A stretch of DNA of 64,000 bases from Natranaerovirga hydrolytica (GTDB lineage Bacteria; Bacillota; Clostridia; Lachnospirales; DSM-24629): the NCBI RefSeq assembly GCF_004339095.1, contig NZ_SMGQ01000011.1, positions 769,652-833,651 of the forward strand, in the 5' to 3' direction. Shown in pieces: positions 7,806 through 18,776 of this stretch. The position numbers and the translations under genes were made by a program. Below the pieces are notes generated by a model that had not been told where the DNA came from, searched no databases, and worked only from the letters and a program-made list of their open reading frames with translations. Numbering within the stretch: position 1 is the first letter of the stretch; every line of letters begins with the position of its first letter.

Positions 7806-9539
7806 TTATCTTCTGCCGCCACGAAGTATCTTAAAAGCGTTCTCTAAATTCAAGCTACCATATCCCCACTGATTATTTGGATACCCAAAAGGGTCTCGCC
7901 TGTTTGCACCGCGAATCAATAAATTTTTCACTGTTTTCGTATTCATTTTAGGATTATACCCTATCACAATACCCCACTCTAATAATAATGCGGCGGCTCC
8001 TGCAACTTGTGCACTAGCTACACTGGTTCCCGTCATAACGCCTAAGTCTCCATTAACTATGGGACCCATAACATTAACACCAGGAGCAACGATTTCAGGT
8101 TTTAATGTACCATCCCTTGTAGGACCTCTACCTGAATTGATGTATAAACTGCTATCATATGGATCATATGCTCCCACAGTTATAGCCGCTCTAGCTGTTC
8201 CAGGTACTGTTACTGTGCTCTCTGCACTAGGAGACAAAAATCTTGTATCTGGGTTGATCCAACCTTTTCTATCAATCCAAATATTATAATTGCCTAAAAT
8301 AACAATCTCACTAAAAAGCCTTATGGTCCATAGTCCTTCTGTTGGTTCTATAAATCGTATGACTATTAATTGGTCACCTGTTCTAGCTTCTAATGTCAAA
8401 TAATCTATTTCTACTCTGCTTCGCTCTAACCAAAAATAATATTCTCTTGTTCTCCCTCGCCAAGGTGGAATTTGATCAACGTATTCACCCGTTGGAGATA
8501 AAATCCCTACTGAAAAATAATCTGGTGATTTTGGCCAGATTTCTACAGTAAATCCCCTTTCATTTTGACCTGAATAGATTTCAACATCTTGAAAAGGTTC
8601 ACCTTCTAAATACATACCCTTTGAATGGTGACCTAAGTATGCTTCATTGCCTGAAGGTACAACAACTGTATAGCCAAATGTTGTACCAATTCTATCAATA
8701 TATGTTTCTAGTATAGAACTACCGTCATGGCTGCCCTGATTTGTACCAATTCCAAGACATATCACCAATGGTTTTTCTAATAATGAAGCTTGTTGCATTA
8801 AATATTGTATTCCCATAATAATATCGTTATCTTGGTATACAATTGCATCTTCTTTTATTAAATAAAACTCTCTTATAACCTTTTTAGCTGGTTTTGTTTT
8901 TACCATTATAATTTCTGCCTCTGGCGCAGCACCAACAAATGGACCATCATCAATATATCTGCCTGCAGCAACACCTGCTAAAAAGGTACCATGTCCAGTC
9001 TCATCTATAGAGGGTACTATTGCATAAGGATTATCACTATTAAGGGCTTTGTTAATATCTTCTTGTGTATATTCTGAACCATATCTAAAGTTAATAGGTA
9101 ATACCCCTGTATTAATGGTTTGGTCCCAGATGGATGCTATTTTACTTGTATTGTCCTCATTTACAAATGCAGGATGGGTATAATCTATTCCTGAGTCAAC
9201 AAATCCGATTAAAACACCTTTTCCAGTTAATGGAATATATGGGTGGGTATGAAGAACCAGTATACCTGATCGCTCCAGACTATAGCTACCATAGGGACCT
9301 AATAATTTAGGTATTATTTCAATATTAAGCTCTAACTGTTCAAAATCTTCAATATGGGTATGTAAGACCACATAACTATCATCAATCAGTTGATGACAAG
9401 GTGCTTTGTATTGGCTAATAAGTGTTGAAACATTTCCTAGGTATGGACTGATTAAATCTATATAATCTTCAGATAATATAATTTCTCTACAATCTATTTG
9501 ATTTTCCTGAAAAGCCTTGACTTTCTTATCGTGACTCAA
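7806..9539 (-). CDS. Csp-family subtilisin-like serine protease, copy 2
   Basis: A TTG at 9539 is the likely start because AAAGGAGG lies at good distance. The frame extends 28 codons further, but that part has no homology to the other copies. The 577-residue product has Asp115 (VDSGIDYTHP), His183 (DETGHGT) and Ser506 (GTSVASAQ), an intact triad, plus the Csp-type prodomain and insert. It is the first gene of a two-gene operon with copy 1. Its substrate is unknown; in characterised clostridia the related CspB cleaves pro-SleC. The C-terminus ends in RGGRR, slightly longer than its paralogues. Confidence 0.85.
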   Translation of the reverse strand: MSHDKKVKAFQENQIDCREIILSEDYIDLISPYLGNVSTLISQYKAPCHQLIDDSYVVLHTHIEDFEQLELNIEIIPKLLGPYGSYSLERSGILVLHTHPYIPLTGKGVLIGFVDSGIDYTHPAFVNEDNTSKIASIWDQTINTGVLPINFRYGSEYTQEDINKALNSDNPYAIVPSIDETGHGTFLAGVAAGRYIDDGPFVGAAPEAEIIMVKTKPAKKVIREFYLIKEDAIVYQDNDIIMGIQYLMQQASLLEKPLVICLGIGTNQGSHDGSSILETYIDRIGTTFGYTVVVPSGNEAYLGHHSKGMYLEGEPFQDVEIYSGQNERGFTVEIWPKSPDYFSVGILSPTGEYVDQIPPWRGRTREYYFWLERSRVEIDYLTLEARTGDQLIVIRFIEPTEGLWTIRLFSEIVILGNYNIWIDRKGWINPDTRFLSPSAESTVTVPGTARAAITVGAYDPYDSSLYINSGRGPTRDGTLKPEIVAPGVNVMGPIVNGDLGVMTGTSVASAQVAGAAALLLEWGIVIGYNPKMNTKTVKNLLIRGANRRDPFGYPNNQWGYGSLNLENAFKILRGGRR

Positions 9540-9767
9540 ACTTATATCGCCTCCTTTATATTCATTTGATTCATTATAAGTTTTGCAAGTTATTTTTGTT
9601 ATATCAATTGTTATGCAATACACAAGTTAATTATGTGCGAAATTTACATATTATTAAAAGTTTTAACAAGAAAGTGTATACAAAATATACGGATTGATGC
9701 CTTATGAAAAAAGGGTCTTTTGCAAGCCAAATGATTTTTTTATCTAGAACTTTCCTATCAAATAAAG

Positions 9768-9801
9768 AAGCCAATGACAAGGATTTACTGTCATTGGCTT
9801 T
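9768..9801 (-). terminator. Terminator of the FUSC-family gene
   Basis: AGCCAATGACA pairs with TGTCATTGGCT, an 11-bp perfect stem just past the stop of the gene ending at 9806. A moderately T-rich stretch follows on the minus strand. Confidence 0.65.
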
Positions 9802-9805
9802 AAGG

Positions 9806-10822
9806 TTATAACTCACGAATTAATTTACAAATATTCAATGCAATATTCTGCATATAATCCATGTTTTGTTTGATTCTATTATTCATTTTCCTTGTATTTT
9901 TTAATTCTACTTTATCCAATTCTTTTTTCTTGTTCAAACCATTATATGCATTGCTTAATAGATTATTAATGGTTTCTAATTGATTGCTTTCTATTGTATT
10001 GTCTAATTGAAATTTATAGTGTTCTAAGTAAAAACAAGTATCATAATTAATGTGATTAATGCTTCTTATATAAAAAGCAATTTCTTTGTAAGGTTCTATG
10101 TTTTCTTTTTTATTCCTTGTCATACTAAAGTCATTTTTCATATCGTTTATATGCTTAATAATCCAATCAATATTATGAAAGGCTTCTTGAACTTTTTCTT
10201 TTATTAATTCCAATTGGCTGATGTCTTGGGTTTCTAATGTCATTTTAATATCTTTAATAATGTTTATTTGTTCATTAATAATATACAAGATTCTCTTTGT
10301 AGGCAAACTTTTATAAGCAAATAATGAAAAGATAAAATTATAAACGATGGCTATACAAACGCCAAATATTAAAGCTACTATCCTAAGCCTGAAAGTTAAT
10401 ATTGGACTCGGTTCGCCTAAGGCATTGGTTTGAACAAATTGAGTCATATAAATGGCGGTAAAAATAGCAACTGGAGATACGGTTCTCCAATTAATTCTTA
10501 AACAGATGTACAATGTAAAACATACACCCAAAGCTACGGTTATACTATTAATACCAAATATAGATATAATCACCGCTGTAGAAATTGCACCTATAGTTGT
10601 TGAATAGATTTGTTCAAAACCACTTTTGATACCACTGATGGTAACAGGCTCTAACGTCATCATTAATCCAAATAAGATCGATATCATATCTAACCTTAAT
10701 AACGGATGGTTAATAGCAATCATATATGCTGTAAATACTGATACAAAAGTTTTTAATAAATATATTTTTGTATCAAATAAATGAGCTTCTTCTTTTAATT
10801 TTATAAATTGATAGACAAACAT
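9806..10822 (-). CDS. FUSC / aromatic acid exporter-family membrane protein
   Basis: The N-terminal half (about residues 20-175) has six hydrophobic segments, including an early segment with HPLLRLDMISILFGLM and an arginine-containing loop RINWRTVSPVAIFTAIYMTQF. This resembles the ArAE/FUSC transporter family, which exports aromatic carboxylates or amphipathic compounds. The C-terminal half is a long charged, helical cytoplasmic domain rich in Lys, Glu and Asn. The length of 338 aa is usual for the single-module form. It is inserted between Csp copies and has its own terminator, so it is probably an independent unit. The substrate cannot be told from the sequence. Confidence 0.65.
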   Translation of the reverse strand: MFVYQFIKLKEEAHLFDTKIYLLKTFVSVFTAYMIAINHPLLRLDMISILFGLMMTLEPVTISGIKSGFEQIYSTTIGAISTAVIISIFGINSITVALGVCFTLYICLRINWRTVSPVAIFTAIYMTQFVQTNALGEPSPILTFRLRIVALIFGVCIAIVYNFIFSLFAYKSLPTKRILYIINEQINIIKDIKMTLETQDISQLELIKEKVQEAFHNIDWIIKHINDMKNDFSMTRNKKENIEPYKEIAFYIRSINHINYDTCFYLEHYKFQLDNTIESNQLETINNLLSNAYNGLNKKKELDKVELKNTRKMNNRIKQNMDYMQNIALNICKLIREL

Positions 10823-10947
10823 ATTTTTTTACCTCTTCTTATTATTAAAAGAATAACACGCTTACTATTTGATATACTAACATAATAAAGATGCGTTTGT
10901 CTATCATCAAATTTTGAGTCGGTACACGTAAGGAGGTAACCAATCAT

Positions 10948-11241
10948 ATGATCAACCATTTATCTTGTCCTAACTGTCATCATTCTAATTTAATCGCCAA
11001 GCATGAAGCGACTTATGTTTATAGTTATACCTTAGATAAAGATAATATAAATGATAACGAATTTATACCTTTTTTATTTGATACTAGAGACCATATTGTT
11101 TCAAAAGAATATCTTGAATGTTCTCATTGCTCTTCTAAGTTTTATTGTGATTTTAATACTTTTGATAAAGGGGTTAATATGACTATTTTGCAAAAAGCCA
11201 TTAGAGGCGATAAAACGGAGAGTCCTGAGTTTTTAGGATAG
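10948..11241 (+). CDS. Small zinc-ribbon protein of unknown function
   Basis: The 97-residue product starts behind a strong AAGGAGG. It contains CPNCHH near the N-terminus (residues 7-12) and CSHCSSKFYC near residue 60, giving two CxxC knuckles of a zinc ribbon. The region between is acidic and aromatic. It is the only plus-strand gene in the Csp region and converges on the chemoreceptor. No partner or catalytic motif is visible. Zinc binding is a structural inference. Confidence 0.6.
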   Translation: MINHLSCPNCHHSNLIAKHEATYVYSYTLDKDNINDNEFIPFLFDTRDHIVSKEYLECSHCSSKFYCDFNTFDKGVNMTILQKAIRGDKTESPEFLG

Positions 11242-11256
11242 TTTTTCTAGATTTAT

Positions 11257-11299
11257 AAAAACACACACTACCAATCAATTGATCTAGTGTGTGTTTTTT
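11257..11299. terminator. Bidirectional terminator
   Basis: AAAAACACACACTA pairs with TAGTGTGTGTTTTT, a nearly perfect 14-bp stem with a T-run on each strand, between the convergent zinc-ribbon and chemoreceptor genes. Confidence 0.8.
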
Positions 11300-11334
11300 A
11301 TCTAATACTGTAAACTTCATTTAGTGAAACTCTA

Positions 11335-13356
11335 TTATTTTTTCACTTTAAACTGATTAATCTGTTTTTTTAATTGATCACTTAACATATTCAGGTTTTC
11401 TGCTTGATTAGCTACTTCTTCTACGGAATCTGTTTGCTCTTCCATAGAGGCATTAATTTCCTCAGTAGAGGCAGCTGTTTCTTCTGATACAGCGGATATA
11501 TTTTCTATGGCTTTAACAATACCGTCTTTTTTACTTAGTAAATCATCTAAGAATTGGTTTGACTGATTAATGGAATGGGTGACCCCTTCAATATAATTGT
11601 CTAAGCTATGGAATGTGTCTTTCACATTATCAACTGCATTGGATTGATTACTAGATATTTCTTTGACTTCATGCATCACTTTAACTGAATGCTCACTTTC
11701 ATCTTTTACAGATACAATAATGGTACTAATATTATCTGCTGATTGTTGTGCTTCTTCTGCCAATTGTCTTATTTCTTCTGCTACAACTGCAAATCCTTTG
11801 CCGTGTTCTCCTGCTCTTGCTGCTTCAATGGATGCATTAAGTGCTAACAAATTGGTTTGACCAGCAATACTTTTAATACTTTCAATAATGGTTGTAATTT
11901 CACTTGTTTTCTTATTCATTTCAAATATGGCTTGTTCAATTTTTATAATACCTGTGTTATTGGATTCATTTTTATCGCCTAGATCCATTACAACTTCATT
12001 GCCTTTTCTACTTAGAGATAATATTTCTTTTATCTTCGTTCCTATACTATTATTATTATCTGATAAATCATCTAAATTATTGCTTAATTCTTCAATTAAC
12101 TGTACGCCTTGCTCTGTATCATGGGCTTGTTCTGTGGCACCAATTGTAATTTGTTCAATGGTTGTTTCAATTTGCTCTGCAGAAACTTTGGTTTTATTAG
12201 AAGCATTGGCCAATTCTTCTGATACCCATGTTACCTTTTGTACCACTTCTTTTGTATTATTAAGGAGTACACTAATGTTACTAATCATAGTATTAAAGTC
12301 ATCACCTAGTTCTTTTAATTCGTCTTTGGATTTAATATGGGCTTTGACATCAAAGTTACCTTCTTTTACATTAGACATTAATTCTCTAATATGATTGATC
12401 CCTTTTGTAATGCTATTAGCAAAGAAAAAGGCAATAATCACCGATACGCTTAATACAAAAAGACCAATACCCAGTGTAAAATATAAAATTTCTTGAGTTT
12501 GACCACTTATTTCGCTAGCTTCTATTGTTGCAGCAACGACCCAACCTAAACGATCTAATGTGGTAAATACACTTAATCTTTCGCTGTCATTATACGTATA
12601 CTCAACCATACCCTCATCTTCTGATGTAACCGCTTGGTACAATGCTTCCACAGGTATGGTTTCATCAATTAAATCCGTATTATTATGAATAAGGGTTGTT
12701 CCTTCCTTATCGGCTATAAAAACATAACCGCTTTCCCCTATTTGAATATCTGATATCATATTAAGGACATAATCCATATCAATATCTATGGATAATACGC
12801 CTGTAAAAATATTATTAGCATCATATATGGGTTTTGCTACAGATATGGTCATATTATCATTTACTGGATCATAATAAGGACTGGTCCATATAATGCCATC
12901 TGCTTCTACTGCATCTTCATACCAAGGTCTTTCTCTTGGGTCAAAGTCATTGCCGACATCAATAAAGGGTTCTAGAAACATTCCCCCATCTTTTGATCCA
13001 AAATAAATATGGTTCACACTGTCATAAACATTTAAAAAGTCTTGAAACTTATTAAACATGTCTCTTTCTCGTTCTCTTTCATTAAAAAATGCTAATAAGT
13101 GTTCTTCATGTGATATTAAATCTAAGCCTTCTTCATATCTGGTAAAAAAATTGTCTAACGTATTTTCTACTTGAATTGTTAAACGGCTGGTTTCATTGTA
13201 AAAATTGTCTGTGATGTGTTCTACTGATTTGCTGTAAGTAAAATAACCTATAGAAAATATTATAATTACAGAAAGCAAAGTAATAAAAATTAGTAATTTT
13301 GACTTAATTGATTTCAATTTTAAATCCCTTTCCTCTAACTGTTTTGTTGTTGTCAA
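11335..13356 (-). CDS. Methyl-accepting chemotaxis protein with dCache sensor domain
   Basis: The order is: a transmembrane helix (about 20-42), an extracellular dCache domain (about 45-280, with the region [21 protein letters not shown] typical of amino-acid or organic-acid sensing Cache pockets), a second transmembrane helix (about 287-312), HAMP, and a long cytoplasmic coiled coil. The signalling tip reads [18 protein letters not shown] followed by [18 protein letters not shown]. The 673 residues are normal for this class. It would transmit ligand binding to CheA/CheW and so to the flagellar motor. It interrupts the Csp array without apparent functional link. Ligand unknown. Confidence 0.9.
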   Translation of the reverse strand: MTTTKQLEERDLKLKSIKSKLLIFITLLSVIIIFSIGYFTYSKSVEHITDNFYNETSRLTIQVENTLDNFFTRYEEGLDLISHEEHLLAFFNERERERDMFNKFQDFLNVYDSVNHIYFGSKDGGMFLEPFIDVGNDFDPRERPWYEDAVEADGIIWTSPYYDPVNDNMTISVAKPIYDANNIFTGVLSIDIDMDYVLNMISDIQIGESGYVFIADKEGTTLIHNNTDLIDETIPVEALYQAVTSEDEGMVEYTYNDSERLSVFTTLDRLGWVVAATIEASEISGQTQEILYFTLGIGLFVLSVSVIIAFFFANSITKGINHIRELMSNVKEGNFDVKAHIKSKDELKELGDDFNTMISNISVLLNNTKEVVQKVTWVSEELANASNKTKVSAEQIETTIEQITIGATEQAHDTEQGVQLIEELSNNLDDLSDNNNSIGTKIKEILSLSRKGNEVVMDLGDKNESNNTGIIKIEQAIFEMNKKTSEITTIIESIKSIAGQTNLLALNASIEAARAGEHGKGFAVVAEEIRQLAEEAQQSADNISTIIVSVKDESEHSVKVMHEVKEISSNQSNAVDNVKDTFHSLDNYIEGVTHSINQSNQFLDDLLSKKDGIVKAIENISAVSEETAASTEEINASMEEQTDSVEEVANQAENLNMLSDQLKKQINQFKVKK

Positions 13357-13431
13357 CTTTCGACATAATCTCTTAATATTTTATAGGATATATCAATCAA
13401 TGTCAATTTTCTACTTTGATGTAACAACTTC

Positions 13432-15177
13432 TTATAACTGCCCTCTTAAAATTTGAAATGCATTAAGAACATTTAATGCTCCATATCCCCATTCATTATT
13501 TGGATAAGTGATATCGCCTCTTCTTGTAGCACCTCGCATAAGTGTTTTTTTAATGGTTCTTGTATTGGCATTAACCTCATTTCCTAATACAATTGACCAT
13601 TCTAACAATAGAGCAGAAGCACCTGCTGTCTGTGCTGCAGCAATGGATGTTCCTGTTCTAATGCCATATTGATTATTAGGTAGAGGTCCTATAATATTAA
13701 CACCTGGGGCTACCAATTCTGGTTTTATTCTTCTATCTCTTGTGGGCCCTCTTCCTGATCCAATAAATAAACTGTTGTCTAAATGATTGTATGCACCTAC
13801 TGTAATAGGCACTTTGCTTGTACTTGGAATTGTTACCGTTGTATTAGCGCTTGGGCTTAAAAAACGTGTTGCCGGTCTAATCCATCCTTCTCTATCAATC
13901 CACATATTATATCGATAAGACACAACCACATCTCCATAGACTCTAATGGTCCAAATTCCAGGTGTCGGGTCTTCTATTCTTACGATAATAAATTCGTCCC
14001 CTGACTTTTCTTCAATTAATTGGTATTCTACATATACCTTGCTTCTTTCTATAATCAGTTCTACTTCTTCTCTTTGACCGATTCTTGGTGCAAATCGTGC
14101 CAAAAATTCTCCCATAGGTGACACAATGCCTATGGAGTATATATCTGGCGTATCCGCCCATAATTGAACAATAACACCTTCTTCATTTTCAGCTACATTT
14201 AACTCTACATCTTGATAAATCGCCCCTTCTGGAAAGTTTCCTTCATAATGATGACCTAAGTCTGCCTCATTACCAGAAGCTACCACTACTGCCATTGTTC
14301 TATAATTTGCAACACCTGTTAAAAATTCTTCTAAAATAGACGTTCCATCATGAGCGCCTATATTTGTTCCTAGTCCGATGCAGATTGCTAAAGGTTTATT
14401 TAATGACATTGCTTTTCTAACAAGATATCTTAAACCTTGTATGATATCTGTATTTTGATATACCACATTATCTTCTGGAATGAGTGCGTCTCTTAATAAA
14501 TATTCCTTTGCTCTTTTTAACTTCACCATAATTATTTCTGCATCTGGTGCTGCGCCTGCAAAGCCTTCAGCGGCTACATATCTACCTGCTGCTGTCCCTG
14601 CCAAAAATGTTCCATGGCCTGTTTCATCTACTGAAGGTACTATTGTTAATGGATCATCACTGTTCAAGGCTTCATTAATGTTTTCATTGGTATATTCTGA
14701 GCCATAAAAAAAATCCATTGGAGAATTTCCATTTGTAAGAGTCTGATCCCATATAGATACGATTTTGCTGGTATTGTCTTCGTATATAAAAGTAGGATGC
14801 CTATAATCTATTCCTGAATCAATCAATCCAATCAACACATCTCTACCTCTTAAAGGCACAAATGGATGATTGTGCATATCCAATATGCCTGAATCTTCTA
14901 TAGCATCTAAACTATAAGGCCCAAACATTGTTGGAATGGTATTAATATCAAATTCTGCAAATGTAAATAATAATTCATAATATTGTTCTAATGGTATGTA
15001 AATAATGGCATAAATTTCGTTTAAAATTTGATAATAGATTGCATTATACCTTTCTAAAAAAATATTGATGTCTCCTAAATAAGGGACAATAATATCTGCA
15101 TAGTTTTGTGAGATGATAACGTCTTCTAGCGTAACATTATTATTTTGAGTGGTATGTATTTTTTTGTTATATTTCAA
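13432..15177 (-). CDS. Csp-family subtilisin-like serine protease, copy 3
   Basis: The likely start is TTG at 15177, just after GGGGGAG; the longer frame to 15201 would run through this SD. The 581-residue product has Asp120 (LIDSGIDYRHP), His188 (DETGHGT) and Ser511 (GTSIAAAQ), an intact triad. Its prodomain (YLGDINIFLERYN) and the insert segment FPEGAIYQDVELNVAENE are closest to copy 6. The start lies within the 3' end of the upstream copy-4 frame (11-bp overlap), which implies translational coupling with that interrupted gene. Confidence 0.85.
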   Translation of the reverse strand: MKYNKKIHTTQNNNVTLEDVIISQNYADIIVPYLGDINIFLERYNAIYYQILNEIYAIIYIPLEQYYELLFTFAEFDINTIPTMFGPYSLDAIEDSGILDMHNHPFVPLRGRDVLIGLIDSGIDYRHPTFIYEDNTSKIVSIWDQTLTNGNSPMDFFYGSEYTNENINEALNSDDPLTIVPSVDETGHGTFLAGTAAGRYVAAEGFAGAAPDAEIIMVKLKRAKEYLLRDALIPEDNVVYQNTDIIQGLRYLVRKAMSLNKPLAICIGLGTNIGAHDGTSILEEFLTGVANYRTMAVVVASGNEADLGHHYEGNFPEGAIYQDVELNVAENEEGVIVQLWADTPDIYSIGIVSPMGEFLARFAPRIGQREEVELIIERSKVYVEYQLIEEKSGDEFIIVRIEDPTPGIWTIRVYGDVVVSYRYNMWIDREGWIRPATRFLSPSANTTVTIPSTSKVPITVGAYNHLDNSLFIGSGRGPTRDRRIKPELVAPGVNIIGPLPNNQYGIRTGTSIAAAQTAGASALLLEWSIVLGNEVNANTRTIKKTLMRGATRRGDITYPNNEWGYGALNVLNAFQILRGQL

Positions 15178-16900
15178 ACTCACTCCCCCTAAGTATCTCA
15201 AAGGAATTGATTAAATTAAGGGTTCCAAAACCCCAGTCATTATTTGGGTAGTCTAATGTAGCGATTCGATTAGCGCCTCGTATTAATACATTTTTAACCG
15301 TTTGAGTGTTCATGTTAATATCATTACCTAATTCAATTCCCCATTCTAATATCAAAGCTGTACCGCCTGCTAAATGAGCGGCAGCAATAGACGTACCTGT
15401 TCTGCGAGTATATTGATTATTGGGTATTGGACCTAGAATATTTACACCTGGGGCAATCATTTCTGGTTTAATACGTCCATCTCTTGTTGGACCTCTCCCT
15501 GAAGAAATATACAGGCTATTGTCTAAATGATTATAAGCGCCAACGGTTATAGGTGTAATGGATGTACTGGGTATGGTAACTGTATAGTTAAAACTGGGGC
15601 TTAAAAATTGTGTGGCCATATTAATCCAATTATATCGATCCAACTAAAAGTTATATCTCCCTGAAACCACGATATCCCCATATACTCTAACAGTCCATAT
15701 ACCTGCTGTTGGATCTTTAATTCTTATTAAGATTAATTGATCCCCTGATTTTTCTTCGATTAATTGGTATTCAATATAAAGCTCACTTCGTTCTAATATA
15801 AATTCAAATTCTTCGGTTACTCTAATTCTTGGTGATACCCTTGATACAGCTTCTCCTGTTGGAGATATAATCCCTATAGAATAAACGTCCGGAGATTGCA
15901 CCCAGATTTGTCCGTTAATGCCTCTTTCATTTGGTGCAATGTTTATTTCTACATCCTGATAAATTTCTCCTTCTGGAAAAAGCCCTAAGTAATGGTGCCC
16001 TAAATCGCTTTCATTTCCAGCAGCAATCACAACACTATAACCTGTAGTTAAAGCAATACCATTTAAATATTCTTCTAATACAGATGTACCATCATGTGAG
16101 CCTTGATTGTTACCTAACCCTACTAATATAACCAATGGTTTATCATAAAAAACGGCTTGTTCCATTAAGTAATTGATTCCAAGCATTATATCGTTATCTT
16201 GATAGACAATGGCTTCTTCATCTACTAAATAAATATCTCTTAAATACTCTTTTCCAGGCTTTAATTTCACCATTATGATCTCTGCATCTGGAGCTGCGCC
16301 TATAAACTGTTCTTCTGCAATAAAACGACCTGCTGCTACGCCCGCATTAAAAGTCCCATGTCCTGTCTCATCTATTGACGGAACGATTTCAAAAGGATCC
16401 TCTTGATTTAATGCTTCATTAATAACTTCCCTTGTATATTCTGTTCCATATTGAAAGTTTGAAGGCGGTTGGCCCTCTTGAATGGTTTGATCCCATATAG
16501 AAAGTATCTTTGTGGTATTGTCTTCATATAAAAAAACAGGATGGGTATAATCAATTCCTGAATCTACAATGCCAATAATAATATCTTGACCTGTTAATGG
16601 CAAATAAGGATGGGTATGCAGCGGTAAGATTCCTGATTCATCTAAACTATTGATGCCATAAGGCCCTAATAATCTTGGTTGCATTGGAAATTCTACAAGT
16701 TCTAATTCAATACCATCCGTTCTCTCTAAATGAAATACTGCATATCGATCATTAATAATTTGATAACACAAAGGATTGTACGCACTAATTGCGCCACCTA
16801 AATCTCCTTCATATGCTACAATTAAATCTATATAAGCATTAGATAATATAATTTCTTTACAATTGATTGCATTTTCTGCCATAATATTAACACCCTTCAT
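15167..16900 (-). pseudogene. Csp-family protease, copy 4, interrupted by one in-frame TAG
   Basis: The frame from 16900 stops at a TAG (15644-15646) after 418 codons (ending GRYNF) and continues in the same frame, beginning LDRYNW, to 15167. Reading through the TAG gives 577 residues, the length of its paralogues. At the same position the others have WIDREGW, so a Trp codon (TGG) appears to have become TAG by one base. Everything else is intact: Asp113, His181 and, in the second part, GTSIAAAH. The second part lacks an obvious SD. It may be a recent pseudogene, a two-chain protein, readthrough or a sequence error. An inner ATG at 16882 is an alternative start. Confidence 0.75.
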
Positions 16901-16924
16901 TTCTATCCTTTACATTTTTAATGA

Positions 16925-18655
16925 TTAATCAAATCGGGTCCCTCTTATGATTTCAAATGAATTTAATAAGTTTAAAGTACCATATCCCCATCTATTATTT
17001 GGATAGTCAAATTGCTCTCTTCTTGTAGCCCCTCTGACTAATGTCTTTTTAATCGTTCGGGTATTCATATTGGGATTATTGCCTAAAAGGATACCCCATT
17101 CCAACAATAAAGCTGCTGCTCCTGCAACATGGGCCGAAGCCACAGAAGTTCCTGTCATTCTTCCAAACTCATTGTTAGGCAAAGGACCTAATACATTAAC
17201 ACCTGGGGCTACAAGTTCAGGTTTAATTCGATTATCTCTTGTTGGGCCTCGACCAGAACCTATGTATAAACTATTGTCAACATGATTATACGCACCCACG
17301 GTTATAGGTACCACTCCTGTACTAGGAATTGTCACAGTCATAGAAGGAGTTGAAGTTAAAAATTGGGTTGAAGGATAGATCCAACCTTCCCTTTCCAACC
17401 AAATATGATAGGTACCTACTACGACAATATCACCATAAATTCTTATGGTCCAAATCCCTTCTGTTGGCTCTACTAGGGCAACTAATATCAATTGATCTCC
17501 TGTTCTTTGTTCAATTAACAAATACTCAATGGTGATGGTTGTTCTTTCTAATAGCAAGTCAATTTGGTCTCTACTACCTAATCTAGGAGGCAATCGAGAG
17601 ATAAATTCACCTGTTGGTGAAATAATGGCTACTGAATAAACATCGGGTGATTGTGCCCATATTTGTAAACCAACACCTTGTTCATTTGGCGCAACTCTGA
17701 CCTCAATTTCTTCATAAGGGTCCCCTAAGTCATAACGACTCATATTGTGATGTCCTAAATTGGCTTCATTGCCTGCAGGCACAACAATGGTATAACCAAA
17801 CACATTGCCTATATCATCTAAAATTTCTTCTGTAATAGAAGTACCATCATGGGCACCTTGATTGCTTCCTATACCCAAGCAAATTACCACTGGTCTATTA
17901 TGTATTGAAGCTTGTTGAATGATGTATTGTACACCACGTATAACATCTGTATCTTGATAAACAATAGCCCCTTCATTGATTAGATATAACTCTCTTAAGT
18001 ATTGTTTACCTGGTTTAAGTTTCACCATAATAACCTCTGCATCTGGTGCTGCTCCAACAAATTGTTCTGTGGGTATTTCTCTTCCAGCTGCAATGCCAGC
18101 CATAAAAGTACCGTGTCCAGTTTCATCTATAGAAGGAACCACATCTAATGGATTCTCACTGTTTAAAGCTTCATTAATTTCCAATTGTGTATATTCTGTT
18201 CCATATTGAAAATTTAATGGGGGATCACCTTCTTGAATGGTTTGGTCCCATATGGATAATATTTTTGATGTATTGTCATCGTTTACAAAAGCAGGTTGCC
18301 TATAATCTATTCCAGAATCTACAAAACCAATTAGAATGCCTTCTCCTCTTAACGGCAAATAAGGTTGTTCATGAAACGGTAGGATGCCTGATGCATCAAT
18401 ACTTCTTATACCATATGGCCCAAACAACCTAGGCAAAACGTTAACTATTGTTTCTTCACGCTCAATAACTGCTTCTTCAATTGGTGTATGTAATATGGCA
18501 AATTTTTCATCTATTATTTGGAAGCAAAAGGCATTATAGTTTTCGACAGCTGCCATAATGTTTGCCTCATATTGAACTATGTAGTCTACAAAATCCTCTG
18601 ACATAATAGCATCTCTACACGTCAACTCATCTATTTGATTGTTATTAGTATCCAC
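16925..18655 (-). CDS. Csp-family subtilisin-like serine protease, copy 5
   Basis: This 576-residue protease has Asp113 (VDSGIDYRQP), His181 (DETGHGT) and Ser504 (GTSVASAH), all present. The usual His after the Asp box (THP or RHP in sisters) is Gln here, which is outside the triad. Prodomain (residues 1-90) and insert follow the family. The start is GTG with GAAGGGA nine bases upstream. It lies 24 bp upstream of copy 4 and probably heads a transcript of copies 5, 4 and 3. Its role is likely germination signalling or processing of a cortex-hydrolase precursor, by analogy with CspB. Confidence 0.85.
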   Translation of the reverse strand: MDTNNNQIDELTCRDAIMSEDFVDYIVQYEANIMAAVENYNAFCFQIIDEKFAILHTPIEEAVIEREETIVNVLPRLFGPYGIRSIDASGILPFHEQPYLPLRGEGILIGFVDSGIDYRQPAFVNDDNTSKILSIWDQTIQEGDPPLNFQYGTEYTQLEINEALNSENPLDVVPSIDETGHGTFMAGIAAGREIPTEQFVGAAPDAEVIMVKLKPGKQYLRELYLINEGAIVYQDTDVIRGVQYIIQQASIHNRPVVICLGIGSNQGAHDGTSITEEILDDIGNVFGYTIVVPAGNEANLGHHNMSRYDLGDPYEEIEVRVAPNEQGVGLQIWAQSPDVYSVAIISPTGEFISRLPPRLGSRDQIDLLLERTTITIEYLLIEQRTGDQLILVALVEPTEGIWTIRIYGDIVVVGTYHIWLEREGWIYPSTQFLTSTPSMTVTIPSTGVVPITVGAYNHVDNSLYIGSGRGPTRDNRIKPELVAPGVNVLGPLPNNEFGRMTGTSVASAHVAGAAALLLEWGILLGNNPNMNTRTIKKTLVRGATRREQFDYPNNRWGYGTLNLLNSFEIIRGTRFD

Positions 18656-18776
18656 ATTATCATTCCCTTCAACTAAGGTTGATACATAATTGGTTTTATA
18701 AGTTATGTATATGCTTTGACAATCTAAACTTATTCATTCATATCCTATGTTTTAGTTCCTTATTTTAAAAGAAACT

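Noticed and set aside
9631-9816. Minus-strand 61-codon frame after the FUSC gene
   Set aside because: It covers the FUSC terminator, overlaps the FUSC stop, lacks an SD and has no protein-like pattern.
15167-15643. Separate small protease gene
   Set aside because: It is in frame with the upstream piece after one TAG, lacks the Asp and His boxes and an SD, so it is the C-terminal part of Csp copy 4.
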